Below, one piece after another: positions 8,654-17,225 of a stretch of 52,898 nt of DNA. This DNA is from Burkholderiales bacterium (GTDB lineage: Bacteria > Pseudomonadota > Gammaproteobacteria > Burkholderiales > Burkholderiaceae_F), in the NCBI GenBank assembly GCA_020355165.1, contig CP070661.1, positions 1,946,397 through 1,999,294 on the forward strand, given 5' to 3'. Within the stretch, counting starts at the first letter, position 1; every line of letters begins with the position of its first letter. The notes under the pieces were generated by a model, which worked only from the letters and a program-made list of their open reading frames with translations, was not told the origin of the DNA and did not search any database. The position numbers and the translations under genes are program-made.

Positions 8654-9642
8654 GGGTGCCCGGCCGCCGCCGGCTCGGTCCCTACCTGGCGCGAAGTGTG
8701 CGCCGCCAGCGGTGCGACGCCGGGTTCCGGCTCCTCGATCGCATCGCATAGCGACCTTCCGACGACGCGATCGAACAGCAGCGCCAGATGGCCAACGCCC
8801 TCCAGCGCAATCAGCCTCGCGCCCGGGAGAACGGCGCTTTCCTGCGGCGCGACGAAGTTGTCATGGCGGCTGTAAATCGACACGATCGGCACGGCCAGCG
8901 AGGCCGGGTCTGCATTCAGCCGGCACAGCCAGTCGCTGCCCGTCTCGAGCTGGCGACTGTTCGCGCCGATGCCGAGGCGGGCGTGGCGGCTGCCGTGGTG
9001 CGGTGAGCCGATCGTGAGGAGCTTCTCCACCTGCGGTGCCAGCCCGGGCAGCGCCATGCAGGCCCGCGCTACGAGGCCGCCCATGCTGTGGCCGACCAGC
9101 ACGACGCGCTCGGCACCGGTTGCCGTACGCACATGTCCGATGAATCGTGCGAGCTGCCGGGCAAAACCGTCGATGCTGCCCAACGGCGGTTCGACGTCGA
9201 GCGCGTAGACCGGTCCGATTCCGCGACAGTCGAGTCGCCGGCGCATCCACCACCAGCTCGCAGCGTTGCAGTAGATTCCGTGCAGCAGAATCACCGGCCG
9301 CGCCGTTCCTTGCCCGCCCCCCTGCGAAGGGCCGCGCACGAACCGCCGCTCGAATGGCTGCAGCAGCACGTAAAGCATCGACAGCGCCGCCAGCTCGCAA
9401 GCGAACCAGCGCAGGCCGCGCCAAAGTCCAAGCCGGCTGCCGCTGTCATGTGCGTGGCGGAAAGGCATCGCGACGAGGAAGCTCAGCATCGTGGCCGCGA
9501 GTGGCACGCCGACCACCACGACGGGGACTCCGAGCAGACCCCACCCTGCCGGCACTTCGAACGCGCGGGTGATCGTCAGCCCGAGCCAGAGGCCGAGCAC
9601 GACTTCGATCGCGAGAGCCAGGCGGAGAACCGGTGCGAGCAC
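8650..9642 (-). CDS. Membrane-anchored alpha/beta hydrolase (lipase-like), first gene of the cluster
   Basis: A 330-residue protein with three to four N-terminal hydrophobic segments (up to about residue 95) and an alpha/beta-hydrolase domain: oxyanion region LLHGIYCNAASW (119-130), nucleophile elbow GHSMGG (Ser186), Asp261 in YSRHDNF and His285 in GVGHLALL form a complete triad. SPHHGS after the elbow is common in triacylglycerol lipases and acyltransferases. I chose GTG at 9642 rather than the upstream open start at 9759, because GTG is preceded by GGGGAGG four bases away and the extension has no family-like sequence. It may deacylate a membrane lipid or trim the cluster product. No clear promoter can be assigned upstream. 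Confidence 0.8.
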   Translation of the reverse strand: MLAPVLRLALAIEVVLGLWLGLTITRAFEVPAGWGLLGVPVVVVGVPLAATMLSFLVAMPFRHAHDSGSRLGLWRGLRWFACELAALSMLYVLLQPFERRFVRGPSQGGGQGTARPVILLHGIYCNAASWWWMRRRLDCRGIGPVYALDVEPPLGSIDGFARQLARFIGHVRTATGAERVVLVGHSMGGLVARACMALPGLAPQVEKLLTIGSPHHGSRHARLGIGANSRQLETGSDWLCRLNADPASLAVPIVSIYSRHDNFVAPQESAVLPGARLIALEGVGHLALLFDRVVGRSLCDAIEEPEPGVAPLAAHTSRQVGTEPAAAGHP

Positions 9643-10672
9643 GAAACCTCCCCGCTCGCCGCTGTGTTCAAGGTGGCGTCGGGCGAACCCACCCGCGTCA
9701 TCGAGCACACCGCCCTTCGCGCGCCACGCCGTGCAACAGACGGACGCGTCCACCCGCAACGGACGGTTTCATGATGCGCGCCCACCCGCCACCTGCCTTG
9801 ACTGACCTCAAGCAGCGGCCGGCCGCCTGCCCACCCGATCAGGACGACCTCCGCGCGATCCTGCCTCGCTAGGCGACGCGGGTTTCCGGCAACTTCGCCG
9901 CAGCCCGGTTTGCGAACACGGAGGCGCAGGCCAAGGCATCGAGGCCAACGCCGATCGGGAGGCGCCAGAAGTCGCTGACGCCGAGTGGGCGGCGTCGGTG
10001 TGCGATGGCCGCATCGCGTCCACAGCGCTGGCCGGACGCGGCCTCGTGGCATCAACCGTCGCCGTACCCGCGGGTAATCGCATCGCGAAGGCCGTCGTCG
10101 TGCCAGCCGACGAAGCCCACCCAATCGCGCAGGTCGGCCCTGCATTCGGCCAACTTCGGTACCGGTCCTGCGAGGCAGCCCCGCGTTGCAGGGAGAATGC
10201 GGCTCGCCGCTCCCAAGTGCAAAGTTGATCATCGTGGCCGCTCTCCCGGCAGGTGACCCGTGGCGGCGGGGGGCGGTGCGGCCGCCGGGGCATTGCCGTC
10301 GTCCGAGGCGGCCGACCTGACCGGCCGCTTCCGTTCGATTCCGATCCCTGCGACAGGAACGACCAGGGCCGGCGGGCGTTTCCCGCCCGGTCAAATCCCA
10401 GACCGGGACGCGGAACCGCATCTGCGATCCGCCGAATCGCCTTGCCGTGCGACGCACGCGTTGTCGCGACGCGACCGGGCAGTGCTGTTACACTGCGTCC
10501 CGCGGTATGTGACCAGCGCCGTCGTGACATCTCCCGACGGTTCATCTCCGCAGTCAATCCTGACCTGCTTCACCACACCCGTTCGTCTGCAGTCGGCTGG
10601 TCGATGAACGCCTGAGAAATCGGACTCTGACCCCGATTTCCGGCGGCAGGCCGACCTCTAGAGAGTTCTCCG
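9643..10672. other. Gene-poor interval between divergent units
   Basis: About 1 kb separating the minus-strand lipid cluster from rhlE. Several long open frames cross it on both strands but they are arginine/proline-rich and look like GC-driven noise. One minus-strand frame (9869 to about 10228) has more protein-like composition but contains a TGA at 10052-10054 and no recognisable start; see findings. Other contents are a GGCGGG/CCCGCC hairpin near 10371-10387 and the REP-like hairpin at 10616-10640. A possible -10 box for rhlE, TACACT at 10489-10494, has no good -35 partner and would leave a leader of about 170 bases. Confidence 0.6.
10616..10640. repeat. REP-like hairpin upstream of rhlE
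   Basis: GAAATCGG at 10616-10623 and CCGATTTC at 10633-10640 are perfect inverted repeats around a 9-base loop, and the unit contains GGACTCTGACCCC. The core GGGGTCAGAGTC on the other strand is, from memory, typical of REP units mobilised by RAYT (Y1 transposase) proteins in many proteobacteria. Only one copy is in the window and no RAYT gene is present. It ends 32 bases before the rhlE start, so it lies in the likely rhlE leader. Confidence 0.45.
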
Positions 10673-12148
10673 ATGTCTTTTGCAAGCCTCGGCTTGTCCG
10701 ACGCGCTCGTGCGCGCGGTCACCGAAGTCGGCTACACCACGCCGACCCCCGTTCAACTGCAGGCGATTCCCGCCGTGCTCGCCGGCCGCGACGTGCTGGC
10801 CAACGCGCAGACCGGCACCGGCAAGACGGCCGGCTTCGTGCTGCCGATCCTGCATCGCCTGGCGGCGCAACCGGCCGCCGGCCGCCGCGTCATCCGCGTG
10901 CTGGTCCTCACTCCGACCCGCGAACTCGCGGCGCAGGTCGAGGAAAGCGTGCGCGTGTACGGCAAGCACGTCTCGCCGAAGTCGACCGTGATCTTCGGCG
11001 GCGTCAACATCAACCCGCAGATAGACGCTCTGCGCCGCGGCGTCGACATCGTCGTCGCCACGCCCGGCCGCCTGCTCGATCATCACGGCCAGCGAACCAT
11101 CGACCTGTCCAAGGTCGAGGTGCTGGTGCTCGACGAAGCCGACCGCATGCTCGACATGGGCTTCATGCCCGACATCAAGCGGATCCTGGCGATCCTGCCG
11201 AAGAAGCGGCAGAACCTGCTCTTCTCGGCCACCTTCTCCGACGAGATCCGGGCGCTGGCCACCGGCCTGCTGCACGATCCGCTGGCCATCCAGGTCACGC
11301 CGCGCAATTCGACCGTCGACGCGGTGGCGCAGAAGGTGCTGCCGGTGGATGCCAAGCGCAAGAGCGAGCTGCTGGCGCACCTGATCAAGGAGCATTCCTG
11401 GTACCAGGTGCTGGTCTTCACCCGCACCAAGCACGGCGCCAACCGGCTGGCCGCGCAGCTGGAGAAGAACGGCATCAGCGCCCTGCCGATCCACGGCAAC
11501 AAGAGCCAGAACGCGCGCACGCGGGCGCTGGCCGCCTTCAAGAGCGGCGAACTGCAGACGCTGGTGGCCACCGACATCGCCGCGCGCGGGCTCGACATCG
11601 AGCAGCTGCCGCACGTGGTGAACTTCGACCTGCCGAACGTGCCCGAGGACTACGTGCACCGCATCGGCCGCACCGGCCGTGCCGGCGCCACCGGCGAGGC
11701 GATCTCGCTGGTTTCGCGCGAAGAGCAGCCGCTCTTGCGCGACATCGAGCGGCTGATCCGCCGCCAGCTGCCGCGCGAAGTCGTGGCGGGCTTCGAGGCC
11801 GGAGCCGCGCCGGGCGCATCGTTCGTCGACACGCCGGCGCCGCGCGAGGCGCGCCCGGCAGCGCAGCGCGGCCAGCCGCGGCGGGAACAGGGCGGCCGCA
11901 ACGCCCCGCGCGGCGCCTCGCACGGCCAGCCGCGCACGCCGGCCCAGACGGCGGGCGGCAAGGCCACGCAGGCGCGCGAGGCGCGACCGGCGGGACAGCA
12001 GCCGCAGCGCGATGGCAAGCCCGTCGCGCGGCCGCGCAAGGAGGCACCGCGCCCGGCAACCGGCGGCGGGCGTCCGGGCCGGCCGCAGCACGGCCGCGAC
12101 GAGTTGACGGGCAACGTGCGCGCCAACCTGCCGCCGGGCTGGAAGTAG
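10673..12148 (+). CDS. rhlE: DEAD-box ATP-dependent RNA helicase RhlE
   Basis: A 491-residue RNA helicase that unwinds short duplexes during ribosome assembly and mRNA turnover. All core motifs are visible: Q motif ([11 protein letters not shown], 23-33), Walker A AQTGTGKT (45-52), PTRELA, TPGR, DEAD (154-157), SAT near 185, and [10 protein letters not shown] near 328. After about residue 370 comes a 120-residue tail rich in Arg, Gly, Pro, Ala and Gln, a disordered RNA-binding extension common in betaproteobacterial RhlE proteins. ATG at 10673 begins the conserved N-terminus (SFASLGLS). The upstream ribosome site is weak (AGAG). It appears monocistronic. Confidence 0.93.
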   Translation: MSFASLGLSDALVRAVTEVGYTTPTPVQLQAIPAVLAGRDVLANAQTGTGKTAGFVLPILHRLAAQPAAGRRVIRVLVLTPTRELAAQVEESVRVYGKHVSPKSTVIFGGVNINPQIDALRRGVDIVVATPGRLLDHHGQRTIDLSKVEVLVLDEADRMLDMGFMPDIKRILAILPKKRQNLLFSATFSDEIRALATGLLHDPLAIQVTPRNSTVDAVAQKVLPVDAKRKSELLAHLIKEHSWYQVLVFTRTKHGANRLAAQLEKNGISALPIHGNKSQNARTRALAAFKSGELQTLVATDIAARGLDIEQLPHVVNFDLPNVPEDYVHRIGRTGRAGATGEAISLVSREEQPLLRDIERLIRRQLPREVVAGFEAGAAPGASFVDTPAPREARPAAQRGQPRREQGGRNAPRGASHGQPRTPAQTAGGKATQAREARPAGQQPQRDGKPVARPRKEAPRPATGGGRPGRPQHGRDELTGNVRANLPPGWK

Positions 12149-12385
12149 ACGGCCGCGCGGCGTCACCGTGCTCGGCCCGCCGGCGCGCCGACTGCGGCAG
12201 CCAGCAGCTTCGCCAGCACGGCGTCTTGAGCCGGCGCCAGCGACAGCGGTTTGCTCCGCAGATCGTCAGCGAAGGCCAGCCGCGGCGTGACCTCTGCGGC
12301 AGCTTGTGGATGTCCGGCCGATGAAGCGCGGACGCGCGGGTGGAAAATGGGCTCCCGAGCACCTTGATCAAAGCCGAGCCCGCCG
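12149..12385. other. Spacer between rhlE and small GNAT gene
   Basis: No convincing gene. A short minus-strand frame (stop at 12163, reading back to about 12310) encodes a leucine/alanine-rich stretch ending in LAPAQDAVLAKLLAA that could be a remnant, but it has no family I recognise and no clear start. No terminator with a T tract follows rhlE. Confidence 0.4.
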
Positions 12386-12667
12386 ATGCCTGCCGCAGTC
12401 TCCGCCCGCCACAACCCCCAGGCCAGCCGCTTCGAGACCGAAGTCGACGGCGTGCTCGCCCGCTGCGACTACCGGATGGAAGACGGCGTGATGCACCTCG
12501 TTCACACGGAAGTCCCGCCGTCGCTGGAGGGGCGCGGCATCGCCGCCGCCCTGGTGCGCGCGGCGCTCGAGCACGCCGCCGCCGAAGGGCTGCGCGTGCG
12601 GCCGCGCTGCTCCTTCGTCAGCGTCTATCTGGCGCGGCACCCCGAGTACCGACGCCTGCTCGCCTGA
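12386..12667 (+). CDS. Small GNAT-family N-acetyltransferase (YjdJ/NATD1-like)
   Basis: A 93-residue single-domain protein. The segment VPPSLEGRGIAAALVRAALEHAAAEGLRV has the compact acetyl-CoA-binding motif of the short YjdJ/NATD1-type GNAT family (Pfam GNAT_acetyltr_2-like), followed by the conserved RPRCSFV strand and a terminal helix with HPEYRRLL. These proteins are half the size of usual GNATs and their substrates are mostly unknown. ATG at 12386 matches the typical family N-terminus (FETEVDGVLARCDY near residue 16); the ribosome site is weak. Transcription would end at the terminator at 12957-12986 unless an earlier signal exists. Confidence 0.8.
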   Translation: MPAAVSARHNPQASRFETEVDGVLARCDYRMEDGVMHLVHTEVPPSLEGRGIAAALVRAALEHAAAEGLRVRPRCSFVSVYLARHPEYRRLLA

Positions 12668-12859
12668 CGGCTGCGCCGCCGGCAGACCCGGGGGCAGCGA
12701 CCGGGACTCGGATCGAGCGCGGCCTTGGCCGGGCGTGCCGGTGGAACAACCGGAGCACGGAGCGTCAAGATGGCTGCTCGCAAGGGTTGTCGCACGTCAG
12801 CACTTTTAGATCTATCCCTCAGGTACCCCGATAGGTAACGGTCGGCGGTGCTAGGCTTC

Positions 12860-12986
12860 GCTGCGAAAGTCGTGATGCAACGGCGCCTCGGTCGAAGGGC
12901 GCCCGGCCCGCAGAACGACGACAGGTTGTCTCCTCCACCTCCTCCTTGGTGGTTCAGGCCCGGCTTCATCGCCGGGCCTTTTTTTT
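12860..12986 (+). ncRNA. Candidate small RNA with anti-Shine-Dalgarno loop
   Basis: Three successive hairpins are visible: GGCGCC/GGCGCC (12882-12887 and 12898-12903), then CCACC/GGTGG (12935-12939 and 12948-12952) with the loop TCCTCCTT, then an intrinsic terminator (12957-12978 plus eight T). The loop CCTCC is complementary to Shine-Dalgarno sequences, and a second CTCC copy lies just 5' of the hairpin. This layout recalls the CUCCUCCC-motif (cuckoo) small RNAs described in alpha- and betaproteobacteria. The 5' end is a guess; I could not identify a convincing promoter (TAGGCT at 12852-12857 is one weak -10 candidate). It could also be the 3' end of the GNAT transcript processed into a small RNA. 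Confidence 0.45.
12957..12986 (+). terminator. Strong Rho-independent terminator
   Basis: GGCCCGGC (12957-12964) and GCCGGGCC (12971-12978) form a perfect 8-bp GC stem around the 6-base loop TTCATC, followed directly by eight T (12979-12986). It acts on plus-strand transcription and is the clearest intrinsic terminator in the window. Confidence 0.92.
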
Positions 12987-13104
12987 CTGCCCGCGCGCGC
13001 CGCCGGGCCGGCGCCGCTTACAACTGGTAAAACAATCGGCGGCAGCGCGGTGCACGAGCGGCCGCCCCGGCCGTTTGCTGGGATAGCTACCCCAGGAGGA
13101 CACG

Positions 13105-13458
13105 ATGAAAGCCGCCGTCGCCGCCATTGCCCTGTCCGTCGCCGCCACCGCCGCACCGCTCGATGCCGCGCATGCCCACACCGCCGTCGCTGTCGACATC
13201 GCCACGCCGACGTTCGCCATCCGCCTCGGCGCCCCGCCCGCGCCGATGCCGGTCGTGTACCCGCCGCCGGTCTATGTCGCGCCGCCGCTGTATGCGCCGC
13301 CGGTGTACTACGCGCCGCCGCGGCTGGTGGTCGCGCCGCCTGCCGTGTATCCGGTCGTGCTGCCGTACCGGCCGCCGCTGGTCGGCTATCGCCGGCACGG
13401 CCACCGCGAGCTGCGCGGCTTCATCGTCCCCCGCGGCTACGCCTACGGTCGCCACTGA
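13105..13458 (+). CDS. Small exported Pro/Tyr/Val-rich protein of unknown function
   Basis: A 117-residue protein with a signal peptide (MKAAVAAIALSVAATAAP..., cleavage likely after AHA near residue 24) and a mature part made of repeated PP(V/L)Y and YAPP units with Val, ending in a basic HGHRELRGF segment and a Tyr/Arg/His tail. Low-complexity proteins like this often sit in the periplasm or outer envelope of betaproteobacteria; no enzymatic motif is seen. The ATG at 13105 follows an excellent ribosome site (AGGAGG). It lies just upstream of the DUF6600 gene, whose protein is also Pro/Tyr/Trp-rich, so a shared envelope role is possible. Confidence 0.75.
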   Translation: MKAAVAAIALSVAATAAPLDAAHAHTAVAVDIATPTFAIRLGAPPAPMPVVYPPPVYVAPPLYAPPVYYAPPRLVVAPPAVYPVVLPYRPPLVGYRRHGHRELRGFIVPRGYAYGRH

Positions 13459-13490
13459 CCGCCGGCCTGCCGACTGAACACGCCGCGCCG

Positions 13491-15551
13491 ATGACACTCG
13501 AGCCCACTGTCCCGGTACCGCTGCTCGGGCGGATGCGCCTGCCGCTGTTGGCGCTGCGGCTGGCCGGCACCGTCGTCGCGGTCCTTTTCGCTGCCGGCGT
13601 CGCGCTGGCCCAGTCGCTGGAGGATCCCGAAGCGGTCGACCCCCCCGGTCGCGTCGGCAGCGTCACCCTGCTGGCCGGGCCGGTAACGATGGTCGACCTC
13701 GCCACCGGCAGCCGCGAGCAAGCCCTGCTGAACTGGCCGGTCACCGGCGGCTGGCGCATCGAAACCGGCGCGGCCGGACGGGCCGAGGTGCGCCTCGGCT
13801 CGACCGCGCTGCGGCTCGACGACGACACGACGGTCGACTTCGCCCGCCTCGACGATCAGTACGTCCAGATCGCCGTCCTGCGCGGCAGCGTGTCGCTGCG
13901 CCTGCGCAGCCGCGAGCTGCTCGGCGAGATCGAGGTCCTGACCCAGCGCGAGCGGATGACCTTCGAGGAGGTCGGCCGTTACCGCATCGACGTCGACCGC
14001 ACGCCCGGCGTCACCGCGGTCAGCGCGCTGGGCGGCCGCGTGCGCATCGCCATCAACGGCAGCACCTTCGTCGTCAACAGCGGGCAGCGCGGCGAGCTGA
14101 GCGCCTCGCCGCTGGTCAGCTTCGAGATCACCGGCGCCGTGGGCGACGACTTCGACGCCTGGGTCGCCGCGCGCGACGCCCGCGAGGACACGATCCGCAG
14201 CACCGCCTACGTATCGGCGGAGACCACCGGCGTCGAACTGCTCGACGAATACGGTTACTGGCGCAGCGTCGAGGAGTACGGACCGGTCTGGTTCCCGCGC
14301 GGCGTGCCGGCGACCTGGGCCCCCTACCGCTACGGGCGCTGGATCTGGGTCAGCCCGTGGGGCTGGACCTGGATCGACGATGCGCCGTGGGGCTTCGCGC
14401 CGCTGCACTACGGGCGGTGGGTGGTGATCGGCGGCTACTGGGGCTGGATTCCCGGCGCGATCGTGCCGCGGCCGATCTACGCACCGGCGCTGGTGGCGTG
14501 GTTCAGCGGCCCAGGCATCAGCATCACGGTCGGCGCGCCGATCGGCTGGTTCCCGCTCGGACCGCGCGAGGTCTACGTGCCGGCTTACCGCCACACGCCG
14601 CGCTATCTGCGCGTCGTCAACGTGCAGAACGTGCCGAATGTCGCCCGGGTCACGATCGTGCGGACGCCGACCTACGTGCATCGCCACCCGGATCGATCGA
14701 CATGGGTGCCGGGCGACCGCTTCGGCAGGCCGGATCCGGTGCAAGCCGGCCGACGGCCGCCGCCGTCGGAGTGGCGCCGGTACATCGCCGATCCGCAGCC
14801 GCCTGCCAACGTGCCCAACACCAAGCGGCGGCAGGCAACGGAGGCCGTTGGCCGCGCCGCGCCGGTGATCACGCCGCCGACCGCGCCGGCGGCACCGGCG
14901 AGCAGGCAGCCCGTCGTGCGGCCGCCGTCGGTCGTGCCACGCGCAGTCGAGGCGCCGCGGCCGGTCGAAGCGCCGCGCGCAGTCGAGGTGCCGCGCGCCG
15001 TGCCGCCAGCGCCGGCGCCCGCCGTACGGCCCGAACCTCCGCCCGGTGCCGGCGCAGTTCCCGGCGCCGACAGCCGGCGCATGGCACCGCGAGCGCCTGC
15101 GACGCCGCGGCCGGCAGCCCCCTACACGCCACCGCGCGAGGCTGCCCCGGCGGCAGCGCCGGGCCGTCCGCCGCGAGCACCCGCGGCGCCACCGATCGAC
15201 TACGAGCGGCCGCGCGGGCAGGCGCCGGCACCCGCAGGACAGCTGCCGGCGGCGCCGTCCGCGCCACCGCGGCAGCGCCCGGCTGCCCCGCCTGCCAGTG
15301 CGCCGCAGTCGAGCGACGCGCCGGGGCCGCGTGGACGCGGCGGCCCCGCGCCACGTGACGAGCGACCGCAAGCGCCGCGCTCGCCGGAGGCGACCGGGTC
15401 CGCTGCGCCGCAGGCGGCGCCGGCTCCTGCCGCGCCCGCGGCTGGCGAGACCGTGCGCAAGCCGGTGCCGCGACCGATACCGTCGACGCGCCCCGACAGC
15501 GGCGAACAGCGCAGCGAGCGCCCGGGCGTCGGCCGGGAAGCGGTGCGCTGA
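13491..15551 (+). CDS. Exported FecR-domain/DUF6600 protein with long Pro/Ala-rich tail
   Basis: A 686-residue protein. After a hydrophobic export segment (about residues 18-40) comes a FecR-like beta domain (about 50-220: GSVTLLAGPVT, VQIAVLRGSVSLRL, VRIAINGSTFVVNSGQ), then the aromatic DUF6600 region (about 245-370) with repeated YGRW(I/V), WGW and PWGF units, then about 300 disordered residues of Pro, Ala and Arg. Function is unknown; FecR-like folds bind peptidoglycan-proximal or signalling partners. The start at 13491 is preferred because the open frame upstream overlaps the preceding gene; ATG at 13533, directly before the hydrophobic core, is an alternative. It lies 32 bases after the small exported protein gene. 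Confidence 0.8.
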   Translation: MTLEPTVPVPLLGRMRLPLLALRLAGTVVAVLFAAGVALAQSLEDPEAVDPPGRVGSVTLLAGPVTMVDLATGSREQALLNWPVTGGWRIETGAAGRAEVRLGSTALRLDDDTTVDFARLDDQYVQIAVLRGSVSLRLRSRELLGEIEVLTQRERMTFEEVGRYRIDVDRTPGVTAVSALGGRVRIAINGSTFVVNSGQRGELSASPLVSFEITGAVGDDFDAWVAARDAREDTIRSTAYVSAETTGVELLDEYGYWRSVEEYGPVWFPRGVPATWAPYRYGRWIWVSPWGWTWIDDAPWGFAPLHYGRWVVIGGYWGWIPGAIVPRPIYAPALVAWFSGPGISITVGAPIGWFPLGPREVYVPAYRHTPRYLRVVNVQNVPNVARVTIVRTPTYVHRHPDRSTWVPGDRFGRPDPVQAGRRPPPSEWRRYIADPQPPANVPNTKRRQATEAVGRAAPVITPPTAPAAPASRQPVVRPPSVVPRAVEAPRPVEAPRAVEVPRAVPPAPAPAVRPEPPPGAGAVPGADSRRMAPRAPATPRPAAPYTPPREAAPAAAPGRPPRAPAAPPIDYERPRGQAPAPAGQLPAAPSAPPRQRPAAPPASAPQSSDAPGPRGRGGPAPRDERPQAPRSPEATGSAAPQAAPAPAAPAAGETVRKPVPRPIPSTRPDSGEQRSERPGVGREAVR

Positions 15552-15664
15552 CTGCCGGCCGGCGGCGGCCCGCCGGTGCGCTGCGAGCACCGGCGAAATG
15601 TGATAACAAAGGGGCTGAGCTCAGAGCGCTCGCAGCCACGCGGGCCTGACGTGGAGGTTCCGAG

Positions 15665-16279
15665 ATGCGCCGGTTCCCTGTCTTCTCACTGGCTTTGCCC
15701 GGCGTCGTCGCAGCGGCGGTGCTCGCCGGCTGCGCCACCGAGCCGGTCACCCCTTCGATCAAGGTCATCGAGCCGCCGCAGCCGACGGCACCGGCGGGCC
15801 CGCCGCCCGCCTACAGCGCCGAGTCGCCGGCGCAGATCGAGGTGGTCTCGGCCCAGTTCGGCGTCTTCGGCTCCGACGAAAGCGGCCGCCGCATCCTGCT
15901 CGAGACGGACCGCTTCCCGGCGGTGGTGTCGGCGCCGTACGGCTGGTACATCACCTTCAAGACCGACAAGCCGACGGTGATCTGGCGCGAGGAGTTCGAG
16001 CTGCCGGTTCCCCCTCCGACCTGGGGGCCCGGCGAGGCGATGGGCATCTACATCATCTCGCCCGACCGCAAGACGGCGGTCACCGAGCGGATCATCCCGA
16101 CCCGGCTCGGCTTCGTCGCCAACGAATGGCGCTATGCCCCGGGCGATCCGCTCGGCGCGCACGCCATGCGCGTGTACATCGACGGACAGCTGATCCGCGA
16201 GTTCAGGTTCGACATCGAGGAAGGCCCGGCGCAGCGCAAGGGCGAGCCGCGCACGCCCGAGGGCAGCGCGTCGACCTGA
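15665..16279 (+). CDS. Lipoprotein of unknown function
   Basis: A 204-residue protein with a lipoprotein signal peptide: hydrophobic core then lipobox LAGC, lipidated Cys at about residue 23. The mature part starts with a Pro-rich linker and continues as a probable beta domain with conserved-looking segments SAPYGWYITFKTDKP and GIYIISPDRKTAV, ending in a charged tail. I do not recognise a named family. ATG at 15665 follows GGAGG at 15652-15656. The TPR gene starts 16 bases downstream, so the two are probably cotranscribed. Confidence 0.75.
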   Translation: MRRFPVFSLALPGVVAAAVLAGCATEPVTPSIKVIEPPQPTAPAGPPPAYSAESPAQIEVVSAQFGVFGSDESGRRILLETDRFPAVVSAPYGWYITFKTDKPTVIWREEFELPVPPPTWGPGEAMGIYIISPDRKTAVTERIIPTRLGFVANEWRYAPGDPLGAHAMRVYIDGQLIREFRFDIEEGPAQRKGEPRTPEGSAST

Positions 16280-16295
16280 AAGCCGCGCCAGCGCA

Positions 16296-17222
16296 ATGCG
16301 CGCCCGACGGGGCTGCAGGCGGTCGCTCGCTGCGCTGGCACTTGCCGCTGCCCTCGCTTGCGCACCGGTCGGCGCCATGGACATCGACTCCTACTGGGAA
16401 TACGGCGACCCTGCCGCCAGCGAGGCGCGCTTCCGTGCGGCGCTGGCGCAGGCCCGCGGCGACGAGCGACTCGAGCTGCTGACCCAGGTGGCGCGCACCT
16501 ACAGCCTGCGCCGCGACTTCGCGCAGGCGCACCGGCTGCTCGACCAGGTCGAGCCCGAGCTGGCCGCGGCCGGACCGGCGCCGCGCGTGCGCTACCTGCT
16601 CGAGCGCGGCCGCACGTTCAATTCCGCCGGCGACAAGGATCGGGCCAAGCCGCTGTTCGTCGAGGCGTGGCAGATCGCCAGCGCCAGCGGGCTGGACGGC
16701 CTCGCCGTCGACGCGGCGCACATGGTGCCGATCGTGGTCGGCGGCGCCGAAGGCGCCCAGTGGACGCGCCGCGGCGTCGAGCTGGCGCGCCGCTCGAGCG
16801 ACGCCAAGGCGCGGGCGATGCTGCCGGCGCTGCTCAACAACCACGCCTGGAACCTGCACGACGAGGGCCGCTACGAAGAAGCGCTGCCGGTGTTCCGCGA
16901 GGCCGAGACGGCGTGGCTCGCCACCGGCAGGCAGCCGCAGGGACGGATCGCCCGCTGGTCGGTGGCGCGCTGCCTGCGCTCGCTCGGCCGCCACGAGGAG
17001 GCGCTGCAAGTCCAGCGCGCGCTCGAGCAGGAATGGGCGGCCAGCGGCGGCGCCGACGGCTACGTCTTCGAGGAACTGGCCGAGCTGCTCGAGGCCACCG
17101 GCAAGCCCGAGGCGGCGAAGCCCTACTTCCGGCGTGCCGCCGACGAGCTGGGCAAGGACGACTGGTTCGTCAAGAACGAGCCGGCGCGGCTCGCCCGGCT
17201 GCGCGAACGCGGCGGCAGTTGA
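16296..17222 (+). CDS. Exported tetratricopeptide-repeat protein
   Basis: A 308-residue protein with a signal peptide (hydrophobic core about residues 10-27, AMA-like cleavage) and helical repeats of TPR type: RFRAALAQARGDERLELLTQVARTY, a repeat around EAWQIASASG, and LNNHAWNLHDEGRYEEALPVFREAE are typical units. TPR proteins hold multiprotein assemblies together; the partner here is unknown. ATG at 16296 is close behind the lipoprotein gene. It ends three bases before the convergent DUF454 gene's stop. Confidence 0.75.
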   Translation: MRARRGCRRSLAALALAAALACAPVGAMDIDSYWEYGDPAASEARFRAALAQARGDERLELLTQVARTYSLRRDFAQAHRLLDQVEPELAAAGPAPRVRYLLERGRTFNSAGDKDRAKPLFVEAWQIASASGLDGLAVDAAHMVPIVVGGAEGAQWTRRGVELARRSSDAKARAMLPALLNNHAWNLHDEGRYEEALPVFREAETAWLATGRQPQGRIARWSVARCLRSLGRHEEALQVQRALEQEWAASGGADGYVFEELAELLEATGKPEAAKPYFRRAADELGKDDWFVKNEPARLARLRERGGS

Positions 17223-17225
17223 CGC

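Larger units (their letters stand above)
12668..13104. other. Intergenic region with candidate small RNA and terminator
   Basis: Spacer of 437 bases. The first half shows nothing coding. A CTATC/GATAG inverted repeat (12812-12816 and 12830-12834) flanks a GGTACC centre and could be an operator. The second half holds the candidate small RNA (about 12860-12986) and its terminator. A strong ribosome site, CAGGAGGA, precedes the next gene. Confidence 0.5.

Noticed and set aside
10052-10054. A second possible selenocysteine TGA, in the remnant frame at 9869-10228
   Set aside because: There is no recognisable protein family, no conserved Cys column, and no hairpin with the bulged-U and GU-loop layout that I could see.
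9808-10557. A 249-codon minus-strand frame in the gene-poor interval
   Set aside because: Low-complexity Arg/Ser/Thr/Pro-rich, no motif, overlapping two other open frames of the same quality.
12163-12414. Short minus-strand frame overlapping the small GNAT gene
   Set aside because: Its C-terminal half is somewhat protein-like, but no start, ribosome site or family could be found, and it overlaps a well-supported gene.
12950-12986. tRNA-like GGTTCAGGCCC string near the terminator
   Set aside because: No acceptor stem, D arm or anticodon arm can be folded around it; it is part of the terminator hairpin.
13050-13490. N-terminal extension of the DUF6600 protein across the small exported protein gene
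   Set aside because: The extension would overlap a gene with its own signal peptide and strong ribosome site; the real export signal starts near residue 15 after 13491.
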